Below, piece after piece: positions 47,839 to 57,600 of a DNA stretch of 64,000 nt; position 1 is the first letter of the stretch, and each line of letters starts with the position of its first letter. A program made the translations under genes and the position numbers. The DNA is taken from contig NZ_CP021323.1 of assembly GCF_002155145.1 (NCBI RefSeq), forward strand, positions 3,224,001 through 3,288,000. The letters are read 5' to 3'. Source of the stretch: Kushneria konosiri (GTDB lineage Bacteria; Pseudomonadota; Gammaproteobacteria; Pseudomonadales; Halomonadaceae). The notes under the pieces are model-generated. The model did not search any database, was not told the origin of the DNA, and saw only the letters and a list, made by a program, of their open reading frames with translations.

Positions 47839-49026
47839 TCAAGTGAAAAAAAGAAAGCCCTTGATGATGAGTGCATTGGCGATATCAATCAAAAAACCAC
47901 CCACTACAGGCACAATAATGAATGCCAGCCGGGAGGGCCCGAACCGCTCGGTAACGGCCTGCATATTGGCGATGGCAGTAGGTGTCGCCCCCATGGCAAA
48001 ACCACAATTACCCGCCACCAGTACAGCGGCATCATAACCGCCGCCCATGACTCTGAAGGTCACCTGCGTTGTATAGAAAAAGACCAGAGCGACCTGCACC
48101 ATCAAAATGACCAGCATTGGGAGCGCAAGATTGGCAAGATCCCATAATTTCAGGTTCATCAACGCAAGCGCCAGAAATACGGAGAGCGCAACATTACCTA
48201 CCGTATTATTGGCATCGTCGTTGACGTAATAAAGGTGACTGATGCGCAGGACATTGCCGATAATCACACACGAAAAAAGCACCCAGACAAATGTCGGCAG
48301 ACTGAAAGGCGTATCTTCAAGCAGGCCGTGAAAAAATGTCCCGGCAACAACGCCTGCAAAGAGACAGCACAATACCCGAATCACGCTGCCAACATCGGTT
48401 CGCTCATTCCTGCCGGCAAGATCAGCAACATCGCTTTGCTCATCGCTTTGAATGCTCATACCCTTTTTTTGAGCACGCCGAATTAGGAACGATGCGGTCG
48501 GCCCACCAATCAGAGAGCCAAAGACCAGTCCAAACGTTGCCGCAGCCATGGCCAGCGCCATGGCACTGTCCACGCCATAGTTGTTGGTGAAGGTTTCAGC
48601 CCATGCCGCACCGGTGCCATGTCCGCCGGACATGGTAATTGACCCTCCCAGAAGCCCCATGACGGGCGACAACCCAAACAGGGTGGCAATCCCTACACCG
48701 ACAATGTTTTGCAGTACGAGCAGCCCTACCACCAGTGCAAAAAAGATCAGTAGCCTTGATCCCCCTGCACGAATCAGACCAAAGTTGGCAGAGAGACCCA
48801 CCGAGGCGAAAAAGACCAGCATGAAGGGTTCCTGAAGCCCACCGAAAAAAGTAATTTCGATCCCAAAGGCACGTAGTGCCGTGATGCAGAACGTGGCAAG
48901 AAGCCCGCCAACCACTGGCACCGGTATATTGAACTCACGCAGAAAGCGGATGTGCTTGACACACTGCTGGCCGAGCACCAGCACTACGATGGCGATAAAG
49001 AGCGTCGTTATGGGACCAGGCGTCAT
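47839..49026 (-). CDS. gltS: Sodium/glutamate symporter
   Basis: 395-aa GltS-type carrier, about 10-11 helices. LREFNIPVPVVGGLL near the N-terminus and GGSITMSGGHGTGAAWAE (first re-entrant-loop region) with GGGYDAAVLVAGNCGFAMGATPTAIANM (second one) are strongly conserved in GltS. AGGAAC lies 4 nt before the ATG. It is preceded on the same strand by the MCP terminator, so it has its own promoter. Convergent with the DASS gene. Confidence 0.95.
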   Translation of the reverse strand: MTPGPITTLFIAIVVLVLGQQCVKHIRFLREFNIPVPVVGGLLATFCITALRAFGIEITFFGGLQEPFMLVFFASVGLSANFGLIRAGGSRLLIFFALVVGLLVLQNIVGVGIATLFGLSPVMGLLGGSITMSGGHGTGAAWAETFTNNYGVDSAMALAMAAATFGLVFGSLIGGPTASFLIRRAQKKGMSIQSDEQSDVADLAGRNERTDVGSVIRVLCCLFAGVVAGTFFHGLLEDTPFSLPTFVWVLFSCVIIGNVLRISHLYYVNDDANNTVGNVALSVFLALALMNLKLWDLANLALPMLVILMVQVALVFFYTTQVTFRVMGGGYDAAVLVAGNCGFAMGATPTAIANMQAVTERFGPSRLAFIIVPVVGGFLIDIANALIIKGFLFFT

Positions 49027-49232
49027 AACGGTTCCTGTAAGTTATTGATGTCATAGACTGTAACGCCCTAAAGGCAGCCCGGAGTATAAGTCATCCCCCC
49101 TTCCCGAACCCAATTTCATAAGCGCATTCTGCTGTTTCTCAACTTTTCCACCTGTTGAAACAGGTCTTTCATACGGCCGTTTTTTCAAAAAAGAGTCGAT
49201 GACTCTTTCCCATCAGTCTCTTGTATTGTCGA

Positions 49233-49270
49233 TAAAAAAAGGATCGCCGCATAAGCGGCGATCCTTTTTC
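49233..49270 (-). terminator. Rho-independent terminator after the MCP gene
   Basis: On the minus strand AAAAAGGATCGCCGC pairs with GCGGCGATCCTTTTT around TTAT and continues into Ts. Confidence 0.92.
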
Positions 49271-49294
49271 AGGGTCTATCAGTTGTTGACGGTT

Positions 49295-51037
49295 TTAGAA
49301 CGTTTCCCATTCATCGGTATCGCTGGTGGTGGCAGGCGCCTTGTAGCTCTGGCTTTTTACCGGCGCTGTCGGCCTGTTCGAGGCTCTGGGCGCCGTTGAA
49401 GGCACTTCACCCGCCCCGGCTGATTCATGACGCTTCGGCTTTTCCATCAAGCGGCTGGCCACCGGCGCCGAGGCGTATTGCCTTGCACCGCCATCCGCCA
49501 CCCTGAAAAAGGCCACCTGCTCACGCAATACCCGAGCGCTCTGTTCCATGGAGCGGCTGGCTGCCGCGGCCTCTTCCACCAGCGCGGCGTTTTGCTGAGT
49601 CACGCTGTCCATCTGCGAGATGGCCTGATTGACCTGCTCGATACCCGTGGACTGCTCACGGCTGGCCGCGGCAATCTCGGCCACGATGTCGGTCATCTTG
49701 TTGATGCTTTCAACAATCCCGCCCAGCGTCTGACCCGAGCGACCCACCAGCTCGGCACCATTGGCCACCTTGGCCACGCTGTCATCGACCAGCGACTTGA
49801 TCTCGCGAGCCGCCTCGGCACTGCGACTTGAAAGGGTACGTACTTCGCTGGCCACCACCGCAAAGCCACGGCCCTGCTCCCCGGCACGCGCCGCTTCAAC
49901 CGCCGCATTGAGTGCCAGCAGGTTGGTCTGGAAGGCGATCGAATCGATCAGACCCACAATCTCGGCAATCTTCTGGCTCGAGGTGCTGATTTCATTCATG
50001 GCACGGGTGGTCTGATCCACCACGTCACTGCCTTCACGGGCCTGCTGACGCACATTCAATGCCAGCTGATTGGCCTGCGCGGCATTATCGGCGTTCTGCT
50101 TGACGGTCGAGGTCATCTCTTCCATCGATGCGGCCGTTTCCTCAAGGCTGGCCGCCTGCTCCTGGGTGCGACGCGACAGATCATCATTGCCCGAGGCAAT
50201 CTGACTGGAGGCAGAACCGACAGACTCGGCGTTGACCCGGACATCGTTGACCACATGGGCCAGCTGTTTCTGCATGGCAGCGAGACTGTTCAACAGGCTG
50301 GCGAATTCGTCTCGGCCCTTCACTTCGATATGATTATTCAGATCGCCCTGGGCGATGGACTCGGACACTTCACTGGCCCGCTTGAGCGGTCCCATGATGC
50401 CGCGGATCAAAAGCCAGGCAATGCCACCCATGACCAGAAAAGCAACTCCCATGACCGTTAGGATGGCAAAAAGAGATACTTCCGAGCTTTTACTACTGGT
50501 GGCATAGGCGCCTTCTGCCTCTTTTACATTGATACTCAAAGCACTACTTACACCGTTGGCTGCCGTTTGGAACGTATCGCGAAATTGGGTCATATCCTCT
50601 GCAGAGGGAAAAGCACCACTCGCCATATTGCGCAGGAATCGATCATAATTTTGCCAGTAAGCTGCCAATGCTGGCGTTGTATTGGCCTCAAGGGCCTGCT
50701 CTTCCGAAGAGTCAAGGAACCTGGACGTATAGCTTTGCCAAAGCTGGTTGACCTTGTCGCGATGTTCATTGCCATAGCTTGATAGCAACTGCCGGGCCGT
50801 TTCGGGATTCTCATCAATCTGCACACGCATGAAATCGACGCGCGAGTCGTAAAGCGCCCCCCTCACATCAACCAGTACCTGCATGGGTACAACGTTTGTG
50901 CCATAAACCGACTCAAGATTCCGGTCCGATGACTGCATTCCAAGGATGCCGGCAACGCCAATGACCAGCATGATGAATGCTGTCATAACAACGTTGCCGA
51001 TCAATTTGTATCTGACGCTACGATTCAGGCCCAGCAT
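49295..51037 (-). CDS. Methyl-accepting chemotaxis protein with CheR-docking pentapeptide
   Basis: 580-aa transmembrane chemoreceptor. TM1 about 14-34, periplasmic four-helix-bundle ligand domain about 35-188 (Tar/Tsr-like), TM2 about 192-212, HAMP to about 265, then the coiled-coil signalling domain with hairpin tip EIVGLIDSIAFQTNLLALNAAVEAARAGEQGRGFAVVA. QQNAALVEEAAAASR resembles methylation region 2. After a proline/serine linker the last residues are EWETF, matching the NWETF-type tether for CheR/CheB. The ligand is not readable. A sigma-28-like promoter lies about 50-75 bp upstream. Confidence 0.96.
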   Translation of the reverse strand: MLGLNRSVRYKLIGNVVMTAFIMLVIGVAGILGMQSSDRNLESVYGTNVVPMQVLVDVRGALYDSRVDFMRVQIDENPETARQLLSSYGNEHRDKVNQLWQSYTSRFLDSSEEQALEANTTPALAAYWQNYDRFLRNMASGAFPSAEDMTQFRDTFQTAANGVSSALSINVKEAEGAYATSSKSSEVSLFAILTVMGVAFLVMGGIAWLLIRGIMGPLKRASEVSESIAQGDLNNHIEVKGRDEFASLLNSLAAMQKQLAHVVNDVRVNAESVGSASSQIASGNDDLSRRTQEQAASLEETAASMEEMTSTVKQNADNAAQANQLALNVRQQAREGSDVVDQTTRAMNEISTSSQKIAEIVGLIDSIAFQTNLLALNAAVEAARAGEQGRGFAVVASEVRTLSSRSAEAAREIKSLVDDSVAKVANGAELVGRSGQTLGGIVESINKMTDIVAEIAAASREQSTGIEQVNQAISQMDSVTQQNAALVEEAAAASRSMEQSARVLREQVAFFRVADGGARQYASAPVASRLMEKPKRHESAGAGEVPSTAPRASNRPTAPVKSQSYKAPATTSDTDEWETF

Positions 51038-51085
51038 GATAGGATTCTCCAGAGAAGTGAAAAGGTGCGTTAGGTTCTGTCGTTC

Positions 51086-51113
51086 CTATCGACCTTATTC
51101 ATCGCCCTCTTGA
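51086..51113 (-). promoter_or_regulatory. Sigma-28 (FliA)-like promoter of the MCP gene
   Basis: On the minus strand TCAA and GTCGATAG are separated by 16 nt, close to the FliA consensus (T-a-A-A, then GCCGATAA) and with the same spacer as the two better fliC elements in this window. It ends 48 bp upstream of the MCP start codon. Confidence 0.45.
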
Positions 51114-51300
51114 TAAGCTTCCTTAATATTAAAATTAATTCAAACGATGGACCTGATAGTTTTATCCCTATCAAGGCAGGGGAATCGATGCTGTCGTTGT
51201 CGATGACTCAATGTGTCATGCCATGCTCTCGGGCCTGCATGGCTGGGCAACGCCACCATCATGCCTTCTTCATCCACGACAAAAAGATGGACACCATGAA

Positions 51301-52617
51301 ATGAGCAGTCTTAACGCACTAAGGGGCATGACCCTGCATTTTAATGATGATCCAGGGACGAGCGATGAGCCTCGAGAAGGCAGTGTGGAATTTCATCAGG
51401 ATGGGCTAATCCTGATTCAGGAAGGACGCATACTGCAAAGCGGCCCAGCGCAGGTGCTACTGGAAAATCTGCCGGAAGGCACCCCCATCGAACACTGGCC
51501 GGATCAACTGATCATGCCGGGCTTTATCGATCCGCATCTTCACTACAGTCAGCTCGATATCATAGCTTCCTACGGTCGTCAGCTGCTCGACTGGCTCAAC
51601 ACCTACACCTTTCCGGAAGAATGTCGTTTCGTTGATCGGGCCTATGCTGACGAGATTGCCAACGCCTTTCTTGAGCAGCTGCTGGCCAATGGTGTCACCA
51701 CTGCGCTGGCCTTTTGCACCAGCCACCCCGCCTCTGTCGATGCCCTTTTCAGCGCCGCTTTCGAGCGAAACATGCGCATGCTGGGCGGTAAGGTGATGAT
51801 GGACCGCAACGCCCCGGCGGCGCTGTGTGATACGCCCGAGACCGGCATCCGTGATAGCCGCCAGCTAATTGAGCAATGGCACAACCGTGGCCGGCTCGAG
51901 TACGCGATCACCCCTCGTTTTGCACCCACATCAACGCCGCAACAGCTGGCCGCCACCGGTGAGCTTTTGAGTGACTATCCCGGCATGGTGATGCAGACCC
52001 ACCTGTCCGAAAACCGGCAGGAAGTTGAATGGGTCAAATCTCTTTTCTCGGAAGCACGCGACTACCTGGACGTCTATTCACGCTATCAGCTGGTGCGTCC
52101 AAGGGCGATTTTCGCCCACGGCATTTATATAGATGATGATGTTCGACAACGGCTCGCCGATGATGGAGGGGCCATCGCCTTTTGCCCGAGTTCGAACCTG
52201 TTTCTGGGCAGTGGGCTTTTCGATTGGCGCCAAGCACGTGAGCAGGAAGTGCGCGTTGGCATTGCCAGTGATATTGGCGCCGGCACCAGCTTCAGCCCCT
52301 TTCAGACCCTTCAGGATGCCTACAAGGTCGGTCAGCTATCAGGCCAACCCCTGACACCATGGCAGGCCTTTTATGCCCATACGCTGGGTAACGCCCGTGT
52401 GCTCGACATCGATCACCACATCGGTAGTCTGACTGCCGGCATGGAAGCGGACATCACCGTCATCAACCCACGCGCGACACCCATGCTGACCCGCAAGGAT
52501 CGACACGACCCCACCCTTATGGAAAAGCTTTTCAACCTGATGATCCTTGGTGATGAACGCTGCATCAGTGCCACCTACGTCATGGGCAAAAAGCTTTATG
52601 ATGCCGCCTCCCACTGA
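51301..52617 (+). CDS. guaD: Guanine deaminase
   Basis: Zinc amidohydrolase converting guanine to xanthine and ammonia, 438 aa. Metal ligands lie in PGFIDPHLHYSQ (HxH), QTHLSENRQEVEWVK, HGIYIDDD and the Asp of ASDIGAGTSFS; the substrate-binding FPEE and FCTSHPASVD stretches match bacterial GuaD. The ATG at 51301 is preferred to the frame continuing back to 51211 because family similarity begins at LNALRG. The ribosome site is weak. The NCS2 permease begins 79 bp downstream, forming a purine-salvage pair. Confidence 0.94.
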   Translation: MSSLNALRGMTLHFNDDPGTSDEPREGSVEFHQDGLILIQEGRILQSGPAQVLLENLPEGTPIEHWPDQLIMPGFIDPHLHYSQLDIIASYGRQLLDWLNTYTFPEECRFVDRAYADEIANAFLEQLLANGVTTALAFCTSHPASVDALFSAAFERNMRMLGGKVMMDRNAPAALCDTPETGIRDSRQLIEQWHNRGRLEYAITPRFAPTSTPQQLAATGELLSDYPGMVMQTHLSENRQEVEWVKSLFSEARDYLDVYSRYQLVRPRAIFAHGIYIDDDVRQRLADDGGAIAFCPSSNLFLGSGLFDWRQAREQEVRVGIASDIGAGTSFSPFQTLQDAYKVGQLSGQPLTPWQAFYAHTLGNARVLDIDHHIGSLTAGMEADITVINPRATPMLTRKDRHDPTLMEKLFNLMILGDERCISATYVMGKKLYDAASH

Positions 52618-52696
52618 CCCCTGGCGGTCGCAATGGTCGCCCTCTCTTTCATCACCAGCGCTTGAGCGCCATGAATGATCCCGCGGAACACATTGA

Positions 52697-54076
52697 ATGC
52701 ATGACAATGAGTTGATATTTCGACACGGTGATCGGCCACCGTTCCATACGTCGTTTCTGGTCGCCTTTCAGCATGTACTGGCCTGTTTTGTCGCCATTAT
52801 TGCGCCCACCATCATCGTTACCGGTGCACTGGGCCTACAAAGTGAAGCGCCCTATCTGATCAGTCTGGCACTGCTGGTCTCCGGCATCAGTACACTGATT
52901 CAGACTCAGCGTCTTGGGCCTCTGGGATCAGGCCTTCTGTGCGTACAGGGCACCAGCTTTTCCTTTGTGGCACCCCTCATTTCAGCCGGCCTGATTGCCC
53001 GTGAGCACGGCGCCTCCGATCATGAAGTGCTGGGCGTACTGTTTGGCATCTGCATGGCCGGTAGTCTGATCGAGATGGCACTGGGCAGCGTGCTGCATCA
53101 TTTAAAGCGCATCATTACCCCTACAGTCACCGGTGTGGTGGTCACCCTGATCGGCCTGAGTCTGGTCAGCGTTGGCGTCACCGACATCGCCGGCGGGCAT
53201 GGCGCCGAAAATCCAGGTGACCCTCTCAATCTGCTGTTGGCAGTGATCGTGATAGGCGTAGTACTGACCTGTCAGCTCAGCCGCCACCCCATGCTGCGGG
53301 TAGGGTCCGTCTTTGTTGGCCTTTTGGCCGGCTGTATTGCGGCAGCACTGATGGGTCGTCTGGATCTGAGCGGCGTGGCACAGGCACCACTGTTCCAGTT
53401 TCCGCAGCCCCTGCGCTACGGGTTGGGCTTTGATGTAGCAGCCTTTATTCCGGTCGCCTTCATCTTTGCCATCACGGCCATCGAAACCGTGGGGGATCTG
53501 ACCGGCTCGTCACGTGCTTCGCACTTACCCACCAGCGGCCCGGAATATCAAAAGCGTATCCGCGGAGGCGTTCTGGGTGACAGTTTCAACTCCCTGCTCG
53601 CCGGCATCCTTAACACCTTCCCCAATACCACCTTCAGCCAGAATACGGGCATCATTCATCTGACCGGAGTCGCCAGCCGTCATATCGGCCTGTTTGTCGG
53701 CGGTATTTTGATTGTTCTGGGGTTAATACCCGCCATGGGCGCCATGCTACAGTCCATTCCACAGCCCGTTCTGGGTGCGGCGACGACATTAATGTTCGGC
53801 TTGATTGCCGTTTCCGGTATCCGAATGCTTGCCGAGCAGCGCATGACCCGCAAACGGGTCATGATCATTGCGCTGTCTCTTGGAGCCGGGCTGGGCGTCG
53901 AACTGGTGCCGCAGGTGCTTTCAGGACTGCCGGAACTGGTGCAAAGTGTTCTCTCTTCCTCGATTACGACAGGCGGGCTGCTGGCCATCCTCATGCATCT
54001 GATTCTGCCCGAGCATCAGGTGACGGAAGAGAACGCGATGTCTGACGCTGCCAGACAGACGGCCGATACTCCTTAA
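52697..54076 (+). CDS. Nucleobase:cation symporter-2 (xanthine/uracil permease)
   Basis: 459-aa NCS2 carrier with 14 helices expected. Signature QTQRLGPLGSGLLCVQGTSFSFV matches the Q-T-x-R-x-G-x-x-G-S-G motif region of UraA/XanQ/XanP, and ITAIETVGDLTGSS contains the substrate-binding glutamate; NTFPNTTFSQNTGIIHLTGVASR is the conserved segment after it. Xanthine or guanine is likely, given the upstream guanine deaminase, but uracil or uric acid cannot be excluded. The start at 52697 gives a short N-terminal extension. Confidence 0.92.
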   Translation: MHDNELIFRHGDRPPFHTSFLVAFQHVLACFVAIIAPTIIVTGALGLQSEAPYLISLALLVSGISTLIQTQRLGPLGSGLLCVQGTSFSFVAPLISAGLIAREHGASDHEVLGVLFGICMAGSLIEMALGSVLHHLKRIITPTVTGVVVTLIGLSLVSVGVTDIAGGHGAENPGDPLNLLLAVIVIGVVLTCQLSRHPMLRVGSVFVGLLAGCIAAALMGRLDLSGVAQAPLFQFPQPLRYGLGFDVAAFIPVAFIFAITAIETVGDLTGSSRASHLPTSGPEYQKRIRGGVLGDSFNSLLAGILNTFPNTTFSQNTGIIHLTGVASRHIGLFVGGILIVLGLIPAMGAMLQSIPQPVLGAATTLMFGLIAVSGIRMLAEQRMTRKRVMIIALSLGAGLGVELVPQVLSGLPELVQSVLSSSITTGGLLAILMHLILPEHQVTEENAMSDAARQTADTP

Positions 54077-54094
54077 ATTACTCTTCAGGCACCT

Positions 54095-54460
54095 TCAGCG
54101 TCTGCCGGATGACCGGTGATCGTGACAGCCTCGGCTGTCACGATGAACATTGTATCCCCAGGGGCTGACCAGCAGGACGATGGTTTCTTTTGCGCCACGT
54201 GATAGCGTGAGTTCGACCGGTATTCGATCAAACAGCGGGCACTCCACGCCCTGGCTCAGAAAATAGTCACGTACGTGATAGATAAGACGATAGTGTCCCC
54301 CACTACCATCCTGAAGCAGCGTATCTTCAAGCTCTCCCCGAGCATTGGTATGAAGCGTCAGAATGGGTTCGTCATCTCCGTTAATTTCAAGCGACACCAC
54401 CATCCCTTCTACTGCAACCCCATTGTGTTGATCGAGTACTCGCGTCGTCAGCGTGGCCAT
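54095..54460 (-). CDS. Transthyretin-like / 5-hydroxyisourate hydrolase homologue, key residues changed
   Basis: 121-aa protein of the HIUase/transthyretin fold. LTTRVLDQHNG begins as in HIUase and keeps the first active-site histidine (His12). The arginine of the TNADGR turn is Glu43 (TNARGE), the histidine of the YHVPLL strand is Thr93 (KETIVLLV), and the C-terminal YRGS is HRDS at 106-109, with 12 extra residues. Hydrolase activity is therefore doubtful. GGGAG lies 6 nt before the ATG. It is convergent with the permease, in a purine-gene setting, and may be a binding protein or a divergent enzyme. Confidence 0.82.
   Translation of the reverse strand: MATLTTRVLDQHNGVAVEGMVVSLEINGDDEPILTLHTNARGELEDTLLQDGSGGHYRLIYHVRDYFLSQGVECPLFDRIPVELTLSRGAKETIVLLVSPWGYNVHRDSRGCHDHRSSGRR
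54119..54144. repeat. Perfect 12-bp inverted repeat at the 3' end of the HIUase-like gene
   Basis: ATCGTGACAGCC and GGCTGTCACGAT are exact complements around TC. It lies 43 bp past the permease stop, inside the last codons of the HIUase-like gene. No T-run follows, but it could act in 3'-end formation or mRNA protection of the permease transcript. Confidence 0.7.
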
Positions 54461-54637
54461 GCCCGTCTCCCGAAAACCGATCTACCTACCCATATACCCA
54501 TAAAGCGCCTTGAGGCCGTTCAAAAAGCGATAACGCATCACCGGTCAAAGGCGTTGTCAGCAGTTTGATGATACTGCGAGACGAGAGACCTGCAGGCCAT
54601 CACTTTCGTCCAGGGCACATTGGTGCCAACAACGGCA

Positions 54638-54664
54638 CAAAAAAAGCCGCACCCGTAGGTGCGG
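54638..54664 (-). terminator. Rho-independent terminator after acrB
   Basis: On the minus strand GCCGCACC pairs with GGTGCGGC around TACG and is followed by seven Ts, 24 bp past the acrB stop. Confidence 0.92.
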
Positions 54665-54687
54665 CCTTCGTGGAACAACCATATCGC

Positions 54688-57600
54688 CTAGCTGCGATGA
54701 TCGTCATCGGAAGCAGAGGTTGAGCGTCCGGTAGAAGCTTCAACCGTATTGCCCTGCTCTTCTTTTTGCTGTTGACCGATACCAAGCTTGCGGCTGGCCC
54801 ACTGTGATGCCTGCATGATAAACACATAGGTTGCCGGCACGAACAGGCTGGCAAGAATCGTAATGGTGATCATGCCACCCACTACAGGCGTACCAATGTG
54901 ATGTCGGCTTGCCTCACTGGCACCGCTGGCCAGCGCCAGTGGCAGCGTACCACCAATGAAGGCAAGCGATGTCATGACGATTGGACGGAAACGCTGCTGC
55001 GCTGCGTGCGTGGCGGCCTCCACGATCGAGAGCCCCTCACGAGTGCGCTGCTGCTGCGCAAATTCCACGATCAAGATCGCATTCTTGGCGGCAAGTCCCA
55101 CCACGACCAGAAGGCCGACCTGCAGATAGACGCTGGTATCAAAATGGCGCAACCAGACAGCCAGTACCGACCCCAAAAAGGCAAAGGGTACGGCAGCGAT
55201 GACCGCCAACGGCAATGTCCAGCTTTCATACTGTGCCGCCAGAATGAGAAAGACCATGATGATACCGAAAACAATGGCAATCGTGGCCGCGTCGCCGGCG
55301 TTCTCCTGCTGATAGGCCTCACCCGTCCAGCCCATGGAGTACTCGCTTCCCAGCTCCTCCTGCACGATACGCTTCACGACATCCATCGCCTGGCCGTTAC
55401 TATAACCGGGGGCTGCAGCGATCTGGAACTTGGCTGCCGGATAGACATTATAGCGATCCAGCGTCGTCGGCGCCTGTTGACGGGTCATGGTCACCAGTGT
55501 GGAAAGCGGGACACGCTGCCCATCGCCACCACGAACATAGACCTTGTTCAGATCTTCCGGTGATTTGCGGAACTCATCTTCCGACTGCAGATAGACCTGG
55601 AAGTTACGGCTCTGACGTGTGAAATAGTTCACGAAAGAGGTACCGAAGGTACTGGATAGCGTGGTGTTGAGATCGCTCAGGTTAACACCAAGGCTTTGAG
55701 CCTTTTGTCGATCCACCTCGATATGATAGGTCGGCACCGAGGTATTGAGCGTACTGAACGCCTGTGCAATGGCTGGATCCTTGTTGGCCGCCTGCATGAT
55801 CTTGAGCGTTGCCTTGTAAAGCTCCTGAGGCCCGGCGCCCCCCAGAGACTGCAAATAGCCAGTCAGCCCCCCGGTAGGTGACAGCCCAATGATGGGCGGC
55901 AGATTGAACGCCATTGCCTTGCCGCCCGGGATGCTGGCGCCCTTTTGCATGACCGTCCCGATCAGCTGATCGGCAGTCACATCACGCTGCGACCAGGGCT
56001 TCATGGAGATGAACATGGTGCCCTTGGCGGTATTGGCCGCCCCTGAGACCAGATCGTATCCGGGTATCGATGTGACATAATCGACGGCATCAATGCCTTC
56101 AAGCTGCTTTGAAAGCTTCTGCATATATTCATCGGTGCGCTCGACGGACGATCCATCCGGCAAGGACACCGCTGAAATCACGATGCCCTGATCGGTCGTC
56201 GGAATCAGGCCCTGAGGCAGCTGGGAATAGAGCCACCAGGAGAGCACACCACAACCGATAAACAATGCCAGTGTGATGATGACGTGGCGGATCAGAAAGC
56301 CGACACAGGCCAGAAAGACATTGGTGACCTTGTTAAAGCCCTTGTTAAACCAGACAAAGGGCTTTTTGATCGCACGTAGCCAGCCGGGTTCGTTGCCATC
56401 CTTGTGGCGCTTGATAAAGATGGCACTGATGGCCGGAGTAAACGACAGTGCGACCAGCGCTGAAATCCCGACGGAAATCGCGATGGTAAGTGCAAACTGG
56501 CGATACATCTGGCCGGTCATGCCGGAGATAAATGCTACTGGTATGAACACCGCCGCCATGATGAACGAGGTCGCCAGGACCGGGCCGGTCACCTCTTTCA
56601 TTGCCTTGAAGGCTGCATTCAACGGTGTGATATCTGGCTCTTCTTCGAGTATGCGCTCAATGTTTTCGATGACCACGATCGCATCGTCCACCACGATCCC
56701 TATCGCCAGAATCATCCCGAACAGCGACAGCAGATTGATCGAGAAGTCCAGCAGATACATCCCACCAAAGGTTCCGACCACCGAGATGGGTACCACGGAC
56801 ATCGCCACCAGTGTTGAGCGCCAGTTTTGCAAAAACACAAAGACAATGATGGCCACCAGTATCAGTGCTTCGATAAAGGTATGCGTTACCGACTCAATGG
56901 AGGCATCAATGAAAAGCGTCGTGTCGTAGGGAATGACGTAATCAAGCCCTGCCGGGAAACGCGTTTTCATGTCAGCAAGCGTGGCCTTGACCTCTTCAGC
57001 AACATCCAGCGCGTTGGCGCCCGGCTGCTGATAGATCGCAATGGGGGCAATGGGGGCGCCATTGACACGCCCGATGACACCATAACTTGAAGACCCCAGC
57101 TCGACCCGAGCAACGTCGCTGAGTTTCAGAGAAGAGCCATCTTCATTGGTACGCAGGATAATGTTGCGAAATTGCTCGGCAGATTCCAGGCGGCCCTGGG
57201 TGGTCACCGTATAGGTATAGGCACCCGGGTTACGCTGAGGTGCACCGTTGAGCTTACCAGCGGAAACCACCGTATTTTGTGACCGGATAGCAGAAGAGAC
57301 TTCTGCAGGCGTCAGGTCGTATTGGGCCAGCTTGTCCGGATTGATCCAGATCCGCATCGCGAAGTTCTGATTACCCAGCACTTCTGCATTACCCACACCC
57401 GGCAGGCGTCTGATTTCATCAAGAATGTTGATGTTGGCGTAGTTGTTCAGAAACAGGCGATCGTATTCGTCATTCGGCGAATACAACGCCAGAAACAGAA
57501 GAATACTGCTGGACTGCTGCTCAACCGTCACCCCCTGAGTCTGCACCTCACTGGGCAGCTGTGAGAGCGCGCGCTGAACACGATTATTGACGTCGATAGT

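Noticed and set aside
47649-47846. 65-codon frame between the DASS gene and gltS
   Set aside because: No ribosome site, no family resemblance, and it runs into the gltS 3' end on the opposite strand.
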